From contig PMFP01000134.1 of NCBI GenBank assembly GCA_003155175.1, positions 7,837-19,161 on the forward strand: DNA of 11,325 bases, in the 5' to 3' direction. How positions within the stretch are numbered: position 1 is the first letter of the stretch; each line of letters opens with the position of its first letter. Below, in pieces: positions 6,841 to 11,325 of the stretch. This stretch comes from Vulcanimicrobiota bacterium (GTDB lineage Bacteria > Vulcanimicrobiota > Vulcanimicrobiia > Vulcanimicrobiales > Vulcanimicrobiaceae). The notes below the pieces were generated by a model. The model ran no database searches, was not told where the DNA came from, and was given only the letters and a program-made list of their open reading frames with translations. The position numbers were made by a program, and so were the translations under genes.

Positions 6841-9234
6841 TCATTGGTGGATCGTGACCGCGAGGTGGATCGCCGCCGGAAGCACGAAGAGCTGATCGGT
6901 CGGAATGTTGCCGAGCGCCGGGTTCTGGTAGGTTCCTCCGACGATGCCGCGATACGGAACGCCCGCGTTATAGTACGTGAACGGTCCCGAGACCGCGTTG
7001 AAGACGTTCGTCGCGGAAACGGTCAAGTCGACCTTGCCCCACGAATGACCCACGGCCGCGTCGGTGAACGTGTACGGGCCCTGGTTGAGCGTGTTGTTGC
7101 GGCCCGCGAACGTGAACGCCGTGGAGGCGTGCCAGCCGTTTTCGGCCCAGATGAACTGGGCCGAACCCTGCTGCTGCGGAACTCCCAGAAACTGGTTGTA
7201 TGCAACCAGCGTGCCGCCGGACGTGGGATTCGAAACGTTGGGACCCAACGCGTACGGATACGCGACGTTCAACCCGTACGAGAGCACCATGAAGAGGTTC
7301 TGCCTGGGGAGCCGTTGCTTGAAGCGTATCTCGGTGCCTTCGTAGACAGCGTTGCCGATGTTGATCGGAATCTCGTACGCGAAATAATTCGGGTCGTCTT
7401 TCTTGCACGAATAGCCCGGATAGTAGTTCTCGATCGTGTCGCGCAGATTCGAGCGGTAGATCGAAAAATCGAGGCTCGACTGAGCGGAGAAAAGCCTCGA
7501 GTAGCCCAGTTCGTACTCGGTCGCGTGCTCGGGTTTCTCGAGCGGGTTCCCTTGCCCGGCTACGACGCAGTTCGCGTCGGGCGGCGGCAGGCCGGGGTTT
7601 GGCGTGAGGACGCCGTTCACGAGCACGGGCGGGAAGAAATAGCGCTCGATGAGCAGCGGCGCGCGGAACCCGGTGCCGACCGAGAAGCGGACGACGCTCG
7701 ACGAATCGAGGTCGTAGCTCGCTCCGAGCCGCCAATTGAACGTGTTCCCGAACGTCGAATAATTCGCGTCGTAGAGCCCGCCGGAAAGTCGGAGGTTCTT
7801 GCCGACCTGCTGCGCGCCGCGAACGAAATACGAATTGATGCTCTGCGAGAGCGTCTCGCTGATCCCCATGCCCGTCAACGATTCCTGGCGCGCGTACCCG
7901 CCGAACGCGAACTCGCTGTCGTCGAAGGAACGCCCCCACGACAAGCCCTCGTTGTAGCGCTTGTCCAGATGCGAGACGTCGTACGGCGTCACCGAACCGC
8001 CGGAGAAGTCCACGTTGTTGTCGCTCGCGTAGAAATCCGCGAGCAGCGAGCCCGACCCCAGGACCGAGCGCGAATAGGCGTCGTAGGCGCGAATGCTCTG
8101 CGCGAACGTCGCGTCGCCGCTGCCGACGTGCTCGCCGTAGACGGGATTGTCTTGAGTCGGATCGTTCTGGTTTTCGGGATTGCCCGCGATTCCGTTGAGC
8201 GCGGTGCTCTCGTCGCGCACGTTGCCGAGCGTGAAGATCCGCACGCCCGCGTCGGCGCGTTGCGAGAAATTGTAATCGAGGTTGAGCAAACCCGTACGCG
8301 CAGAAATGGTCGAGCCCAAATGCACGAGCGAGGGACAGTTCACCGGTTGGCCGCCGGGCGGAATCGGGCCGGTGCAGTTTTGGGGCGCGACGTTGTTCTG
8401 CGGATAGACGAGGTAGCTCTGATTGACTTGCCCGCCCTGCTGAAAGTTCGCTCCGGCGAGCGCGTAGCCGAGCTTGCCGACCATGCCGGTCGCGTTGAGC
8501 CACGTCTGCGACGTGCCGTAGGAACCGACCGAGCCGGAGAGACTGAAATGCTCCTGTTGCGTGGGTTGCAACGACACCAGGTTCACCGCGCCGCCGAACG
8601 TGTTGCTGCCCTCCGAGTCCGTCGGACCCAGGCCCTCCGTCACGTTGATGCTATTGAACGTCGGGACCGCGAACTGCGAGAGATCCACGTCGCCGGTGTT
8701 GCCGTCGTTGAGCGTCTGGCCGTCGAGCGTGACGAGCGCTTCGGACGGATCGGGGCCGCGAAGCGAAACGACGGCGGGCGAGGTCGGCGCGCCGGAGTCC
8801 GGTCGTTGGATCACGGCCGACGGAACTTGCGCCAGGCCTTCGAGCACGTTGGTATAGCCCAGGGCGTCCATCTGCGAGCGCGAGACGTTCGCTTCGGGGA
8901 TGACGTTGCGCGCGAGCGCGAAACCGCCGTTGACGGTGACGCTGCCGATGGTTCGCAGCTTCGGCGAGTCGGCCGGTTCGAGCACGACGTCCATGCGGCT
9001 GTCTTTGACGATCTCGCCCGAATCGAACGAGAGCGTCGCGAACCCGCGGGCGATCGCCGTGACGGCGTAACGCCCGGCCGGCACGGAGATCGAGAAGTTC
9101 CCTTTGGGATCCGTCGTCGTCTCGGCGCTGGTCTGTCCCTGGAAGATCACGTGCGCCTGAGCGATCGGCGCGCCGGTTGGCGTGTGAACTTGGCCGCCGA
9201 CCAAGCAGCAGACGGCGAGAAGCAGAGGGTGCAA
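6841..9234 (-). CDS. TonB-dependent outer-membrane receptor with carboxypeptidase-regulatory domain
   Basis: This outer-membrane transporter should take up an unknown ligand using TonB energy. The 797-residue protein has a short signal sequence (LHPLLLAVCCLVGG), then a carboxypeptidase-regulatory-like beta domain at about 13-87 (TPTGAPIAQAHVIFQG, DPKGNFSISVPAGRYAV). A plug domain follows at about 98-222 (NVLEGLAQVPSAVIQR, VVSLRGPDPSEALVTLDGQ, NTFGGAVNL), then a beta-barrel to the end (VRFSVGTGFRAPLLIERYF, EYELGYSR, NAVYEGTEIRFKQRL, VSATNVFNAVSGPF). The barrel ends AVTIHQ and not in the usual terminal phenylalanine. Long loops hold scattered cysteines. The TTG at 9234-9232 is chosen because it begins the signal sequence 8 nt after AGGAAGG; the frame extends 53 codons further upstream as arginine-rich noise. 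No metal- or siderophore-specific neighbour shows the ligand. Confidence 0.93.
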   Translation of the reverse strand: MHPLLLAVCCLVGGQVHTPTGAPIAQAHVIFQGQTSAETTTDPKGNFSISVPAGRYAVTAIARGFATLSFDSGEIVKDSRMDVVLEPADSPKLRTIGSVTVNGGFALARNVIPEANVSRSQMDALGYTNVLEGLAQVPSAVIQRPDSGAPTSPAVVSLRGPDPSEALVTLDGQTLNDGNTGDVDLSQFAVPTFNSINVTEGLGPTDSEGSNTFGGAVNLVSLQPTQQEHFSLSGSVGSYGTSQTWLNATGMVGKLGYALAGANFQQGGQVNQSYLVYPQNNVAPQNCTGPIPPGGQPVNCPSLVHLGSTISARTGLLNLDYNFSQRADAGVRIFTLGNVRDESTALNGIAGNPENQNDPTQDNPVYGEHVGSGDATFAQSIRAYDAYSRSVLGSGSLLADFYASDNNVDFSGGSVTPYDVSHLDKRYNEGLSWGRSFDDSEFAFGGYARQESLTGMGISETLSQSINSYFVRGAQQVGKNLRLSGGLYDANYSTFGNTFNWRLGASYDLDSSSVVRFSVGTGFRAPLLIERYFFPPVLVNGVLTPNPGLPPPDANCVVAGQGNPLEKPEHATEYELGYSRLFSAQSSLDFSIYRSNLRDTIENYYPGYSCKKDDPNYFAYEIPINIGNAVYEGTEIRFKQRLPRQNLFMVLSYGLNVAYPYALGPNVSNPTSGGTLVAYNQFLGVPQQQGSAQFIWAENGWHASTAFTFAGRNNTLNQGPYTFTDAAVGHSWGKVDLTVSATNVFNAVSGPFTYYNAGVPYRGIVGGTYQNPALGNIPTDQLFVLPAAIHLAVTIHQ

Positions 9235-9242
9235 GCTGGGAG

Positions 9243-9249
9243 CCTTCCT
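9243..9249 (-). promoter_or_regulatory. Shine-Dalgarno of the TonB-dependent receptor gene
   Basis: On the minus strand AGGAAGG lies 8 nt before the TTG at 9234 and supports that non-ATG start. Confidence 0.6.
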
Positions 9250-9261
9250 GTGGGCGCGTTC

Positions 9262-9277
9262 GGCCGCGTGCGCGGCC
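9262..9277. repeat. Short perfect inverted repeat in the divergent intergenic region
   Basis: GGCCGCG-TG-CGCGGCC is a 7-bp perfect inverted repeat with a 2-nt centre in the 110-bp gap between the TonB-receptor and the 85-residue membrane-protein gene. It is 27 nt from the receptor start codon. It could be an operator or a leader hairpin that affects the receptor mRNA. In high-GC DNA such palindromes also arise by chance, so the function is inference. Confidence 0.4.
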
Positions 9278-9344
9278 TTGGGAAATGGGGGTTTTCTGCC
9301 TCCGGACTCCAGGCCTTCCGGGCGCTTCCGCCGTACCCCGCAGC

Positions 9345-9602
9345 ATGGCAAAATCCAAGACCGTTTTACCGGCCGTCTTTCGCGGTCTGGCAAAGTATTC
9401 CAAGACGTTCAACATTGAGGCCGGCCCGCTGCGCGCGTCGGGCGTTCCTGCGATCCTGGTCGGCGTCACCGGCATCGTGCTCGCGAGCGGCGTCGCCGGG
9501 GCGCTGGTCAAGGTCGGCAACGGCTTGCCCGAAACGCTGCGCGAGCTGCGCGGCTTCGTGGAAGCGCTGCGCACGCAGCCGAAGGCGCGCCTGGCCCCGT
9601 GA
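9345..9602 (+). CDS. Small single-helix membrane protein heading the BolA-Grx operon
   Basis: I do not recognise this family. The 85-residue protein starts MAKSKTVLPAVFRGLAKYSK, a basic amphipathic-looking N-terminus. It has one hydrophobic segment at about 34-55 (VPAILVGVTGIVLASGVAGALV) and ends with a charged helix (ETLRELRGFVEALRTQPKARL). It has no cysteine. The ATG at 9345 is the first sensible start: upstream codons in frame are arginine-rich antisense of the receptor leader, and no strong ribosome site is visible. Its TGA overlaps the GTG of the BolA gene (GTGA), so it is translationally coupled to an Fe-S trafficking pair. A membrane tether or organiser for that machinery is possible but is only inference from position. 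Confidence 0.7.
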   Translation: MAKSKTVLPAVFRGLAKYSKTFNIEAGPLRASGVPAILVGVTGIVLASGVAGALVKVGNGLPETLRELRGFVEALRTQPKARLAP

Positions 9603-9835
9603 TCGACGACGACTCGCTGACCGCGCTCATTCGCAACGCTCTGCCGGACGCCGTGGTTACCATACAAGACCGCACGGGAACGATGGACCACTTCAACGTT
9701 TCCGTTCGCTCGAACGGTTTTCGCGGCAAGACCATCATCGAGCAGCACCAGCTCGTATACGGCGCGCTCAAAGCCGCGCTCAAAGACGGCCGCGTCCACG
9801 CGGTCGAACTCAAAACACTCGTCCCGGAGGACTAA
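9599..9835 (+). CDS. BolA/IbaG-family protein
   Basis: BolA proteins bind monothiol glutaredoxins through a shared [2Fe-2S] cluster and take part in Fe-S delivery and iron sensing. The 78-residue protein is of IbaG-like short length. It shows DHFNVSVRSNGFRGKTIIEQHQLVYGALKAAL and RVHAVELKTLVP, the conserved FxGKxxxxQHxLVYxxL and [RI]HAVxLKTxxP core. It has no cysteine; H31, H50 and H67 are present, and H67 in the RVHAV strand matches the invariant cluster-ligand position of the family. The second ligand is probably a histidine, which is inference. The GTG start overlaps the upstream stop by 4 nt. The adjacent downstream monothiol glutaredoxin supports the partner assignment strongly. Confidence 0.92.
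   Translation: MIDDDSLTALIRNALPDAVVTIQDRTGTMDHFNVSVRSNGFRGKTIIEQHQLVYGALKAALKDGRVHAVELKTLVPED
9826..9830 (+). promoter_or_regulatory. Shine-Dalgarno of the glutaredoxin gene
   Basis: GGAGG lies 8 nt before the ATG at 9839 and overlaps the last codons of the BolA gene. It is the best ribosome site of the cassette and suggests the glutaredoxin is translated independently and well. Confidence 0.65.
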
Positions 9836-9838
9836 GCC

Positions 9839-10198
9839 ATGTCGGATCTTTTGAAGTCGGAAATCGAACGGGAAGTGAACGAAAACACGATTCTCGTTTA
9901 CGGCAAAGGAACCAAGGACGCGCCGCGCTGCGGATTCACGCTCGAGACGATCGAGTTCTTCGACCGCTTCGGCTATCCGTACGAAGTGATCGACGTGCTG
10001 GAGAACATGCCCAAGCGCGAGGCGCTGGCCGATCTCACCGATTGGCCGACGCTCCCGAAAGTCTTCATCAAGGGCAAGTTCTACGGCGACACCGACGTGC
10101 TCGGGCCGATGGCCGACAAGGGCGAGTTGCAGACCGTGCTGGCCGAAGCGTTCGGCAAAGACGTCGAGCCAAAGACGACGATCAACCTGCGCGGCTGA
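9839..10198 (+). CDS. grxD: Monothiol glutaredoxin (Grx4/GrxD type) with CGFT active site
   Basis: Grx4-type glutaredoxins carry [2Fe-2S] clusters with glutathione and pass them to targets or BolA. The 119-residue protein follows the family order: NTILVYGKGTKDAPRCGFT, FGYPYEVIDVLEN, WPTLPKVFIKGKFYGDTDVL, KGELQTVL. The glutathione-binding lysine K23, active-site C31 and the WPTLP cis-proline motif (69-73) are present. Two positions differ from the usual pattern: the active site is CGFT in place of CGFS, and the GGCD/GGSD glutathione-binding stretch is GDTD (83-86), so C31 is the only cysteine. It sits 3 nt after the BolA gene with a strong GGAGG, and its TGA overlaps the sulfurtransferase ATG (TGATG). 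The symbol is assigned by family similarity. Confidence 0.92.
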   Translation: MSDLLKSEIEREVNENTILVYGKGTKDAPRCGFTLETIEFFDRFGYPYEVIDVLENMPKREALADLTDWPTLPKVFIKGKFYGDTDVLGPMADKGELQTVLAEAFGKDVEPKTTINLRG

Positions 10199-11040
10199 TG
10201 GCACACGCGACGATCCTCGCGCCCGAGACGCTCCGCGAGCATCTCGAGGATGCGGCCTGGACGATCGTCGACTGCCGTCACAGCCTGGCCGATGTGGAGG
10301 CGGGGCGCCGCGCCTACGGCGAGTCGCACATTCCGGGCGCGTTCTTCGCATCGGTCGAGACCGACATGGCCGGCGCGAGGAGCGGCGCCAACGGGCGCCA
10401 TCCGATGCCTTCCCCGCAAGACTTCGCGCGCTTCTTGCGATCGCTCGGCGTGGACGACGGCACGCAAATCGTCGCGTACGACGCGGGCGCCGACATGTTT
10501 GCGGCACGCTTCTGGTTTCTCTGCCGCTGGATCGGTCATCGCGCCTGCGCCGTCCTCGACGGCGGCCTTGCCGCGTGGAACGCGCTCGACTATCCGCTGA
10601 CCACGTCACCTCCGCCGCGTCCGCGCGAAGGCACGATCGAGGCCCACGCTCATGCGGACATGCTGGTGGACGCGGACCACGTGCTGCGTCACTTGGAATC
10701 CGACAAGATGCATCTCGTAGACGCGCGCGGCGCCGACCGCTTCGCCGGACGGAACGAGACCGTGGACCCGGTCGCCGGCCACATCCCCGGCGCGCGCAAC
10801 CGCCCGTTCCGGGAAAACTTTCGCGAGGACGCTCGCCTGAAATCGCCGGCCGTACTGCGCGCGGAATTCGAGGCCGCCGGCATCAGCCCCGAGTCGGCAA
10901 TCCATCAATGCGGCTCCGGCGTCTCCGCAACCGTCAATCTCCTGGCCATGGAACACGCCGGCCTCACGGGATCGCGCCTCTACCCGGGCTCGTGGAGCGA
11001 ATGGATCGCCGATCCGAAGAGGCCGTTAGCGAGGCTCTAG
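10198..11040 (+). CDS. sseA: 3-mercaptopyruvate sulfurtransferase (two-domain rhodanese)
   Basis: This enzyme moves sulfur from 3-mercaptopyruvate (or thiosulfate) to a thiol acceptor through a cysteine persulfide in the cytoplasm. The 280-residue protein has two rhodanese domains: an inactive N-terminal one at about 8-132 (WTIVDCRHSL, SHIPGAFF, VAYDAGADMFAARFWFLCRWIGH, VLDGGLAAW) and a catalytic one at about 155-272 (HLVDARGADRFAG, GHIPGARNRPF, HQCGSGVSA, YPGSWSEW). The active-site loop C238-GSGVSA is the mercaptopyruvate type (CGSGVTA in E. coli SseA), not the thiosulfate-type CRxGxx loop. The ATG shares one base with the glutaredoxin stop, so it is the last gene of the cassette and may supply persulfide sulfur. 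The 3' end overlaps the convergent gene by 15 nt. Confidence 0.93.
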   Translation: MAHATILAPETLREHLEDAAWTIVDCRHSLADVEAGRRAYGESHIPGAFFASVETDMAGARSGANGRHPMPSPQDFARFLRSLGVDDGTQIVAYDAGADMFAARFWFLCRWIGHRACAVLDGGLAAWNALDYPLTTSPPPRPREGTIEAHAHADMLVDADHVLRHLESDKMHLVDARGADRFAGRNETVDPVAGHIPGARNRPFRENFREDARLKSPAVLRAEFEAAGISPESAIHQCGSGVSATVNLLAMEHAGLTGSRLYPGSWSEWIADPKRPLARL

Positions 11041-11325
11041 CGGCGGGAGCGTCGGGGTCGGCGTTGGGGTGAGCGTCGGCGCGGGCGTCGGCGTCGGTGC
11101 GGGCGGCGGTGGAGGCGGAGTCGGCTGTTGCGGCTTGTCCGTGTCGATCTGCGGGCGAACGCACGCCACGAACGCGGGCGGCGCGAACGTTGTTGCGCCG
11201 CACCAATAGGCGCGCCAGGTCGCGTCGGTGATGGGCGAGCGGCCGCTGCCTCCGTCGTTGAACGAATCGTAGCGCTTACGGATGTCGCCGACGTCGAAGA
11301 TCGCGGATTGCAGCGCTTCGAGCGA
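11026..11325 (-). CDS. Unrecognised protein, C-terminal part with Pro-Thr tail (cut by window edge)
   Basis: The minus-strand frame is open from the window edge to a TAA at 11028-11026 and gives 99 C-terminal residues; the start lies outside. The first about 60 residues look folded and contain ALQSAIFDVGDIRKRYDSFND, ITDATWRAYWCG and FVACVRPQ, with two cysteines about 12 residues apart. The last about 40 are a low-complexity tail of PPPPPPAPTPTPAPTLTPTPTPTLPP type. Such tails usually act as flexible linkers or cell-wall-spanning ends of exported proteins. I cannot assign a family. The alternative frames here are arginine-rich or aspartate-rich noise, whereas this one gives normal composition before the tail. 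It overlaps the end of the sulfurtransferase gene by 15 nt, tail to tail. Confidence 0.7.
   Translation of the reverse strand, partial: SLEALQSAIFDVGDIRKRYDSFNDGGSGRSPITDATWRAYWCGATTFAPPAFVACVRPQIDTDKPQQPTPPPPPPAPTPTPAPTLTPTPTPTLPPLEPR
11041..11115. repeat. Low-complexity GTCGG-type repeat coding the Pro-Thr tail
   Basis: Imperfect tandem units such as GTCGGCG, GTCGGGG and GTTGGGG run through this stretch; on the minus strand they encode Pro-Thr, Pro-Ala and Leu-Thr pairs. Degenerate repeats of this kind tend to change length between strains by slippage. Confidence 0.55.

Larger units (their letters stand above)
9235..9344. promoter_or_regulatory. Divergent intergenic region, promoters expected for both directions
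   Basis: This 110-bp gap separates the receptor gene (minus) from the BolA-glutaredoxin cassette (plus), so both transcription starts probably lie here or just inside the genes. I see no convincing -10/-35 pair. It contains the 9262-9277 inverted repeat, a run of G then T (near 9287-9295) and a second weak stem (CCGGA 9302-9306 with TCCGG 9317-9321). Confidence 0.45.

Noticed and set aside
9287..9295. GGGGG-TTTT run as an intrinsic terminator on the plus strand
   Set aside because: The inverted repeat before it is separated from the T run by a G-rich stretch, there are only four T, and it lies in the 5' region of both divergent genes, where a terminator has no gene to end.
8651..10609. Long minus-strand open frame antisense to the BolA cassette
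   Set aside because: The composition is Arg/Ala/Ser-rich, and it overlaps several well-supported genes in both orientations; long shadow frames are expected at this GC content.
6484..11040. A plus-strand open frame of about 1,500 codons running through the region
   Set aside because: Its first two thirds are the antisense of the MDR and TonB-receptor genes, arginine- and valine-rich with no domain. Only the final 280 codons, from the ATG at 10198, are a real gene (the sulfurtransferase).
10964..11206. Minus-strand 80-codon open frame ending inside the sulfurtransferase gene
   Set aside because: It reads the Pro-Thr tail repeat in the wrong phase, giving alternating Asp/Ala/Arg; the frame ending at 11026 gives a normal protein composition and stays open to the window edge.

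Overview
The window is high-GC DNA from a diderm bacterium: it encodes a large TonB-dependent outer-membrane receptor, and genes are packed with 3-20 nt gaps or overlaps. About nine of fourteen genes appear to start with GTG or TTG. The short carboxypeptidase-regulatory domain on the receptor, the small secreted OB-like protein and the proline/threonine tails remind me of Candidatus Eremiobacterota (WPS-2/Vulcanimicrobiota) genomes. That is an inference from memory, not something the sequence proves.

Layout. (1) 1-2858, minus strand: a tightly overlapping run of a TVP38/TMEM64-type membrane protein, ribonuclease D and aconitase A (truncated by the window edge). (2) 2871-3269, plus: a small VKOR-family membrane protein, divergent from the TVP38 gene, that keeps the CxxC but lacks the loop cysteines. 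(3) 3299-4024, minus: a three-helix membrane protein and a secreted small protein, 3 nt apart. (4) 4062-5794, plus: a NUDT19-like NUDIX hydrolase and an LACTB2-like metallo-beta-lactamase-fold hydrolase, coupled by a GTGA overlap. (5) 5802-9234, minus: a TonB-dependent receptor followed by a zinc-free quinone-oxidoreductase-type MDR enzyme. (6) 9345-11040, plus: a four-gene cassette of a one-helix membrane protein, a BolA-family protein, a monothiol glutaredoxin with a CGFT site, and a 3-mercaptopyruvate sulfurtransferase. (7) 11026-11325, minus: the C-terminal end of an unrecognised protein with a Pro-Thr tail, overlapping the sulfurtransferase gene tail to tail.

The most coherent functional unit is region 6. 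BolA and CGFS-type glutaredoxins form [2Fe-2S]-bridged complexes in other organisms, and the sulfurtransferase supplies persulfide sulfur. The cassette therefore looks like an iron-sulfur/sulfur-trafficking operon, with a small membrane protein of unknown role at its head. Aconitase at the other end of the window is itself an Fe-S enzyme, but nothing links the two directly. No stretch above about 110 bases lacks a gene. I saw no tRNA, rRNA, CRISPR array, insertion sequence or convincing intrinsic terminator.
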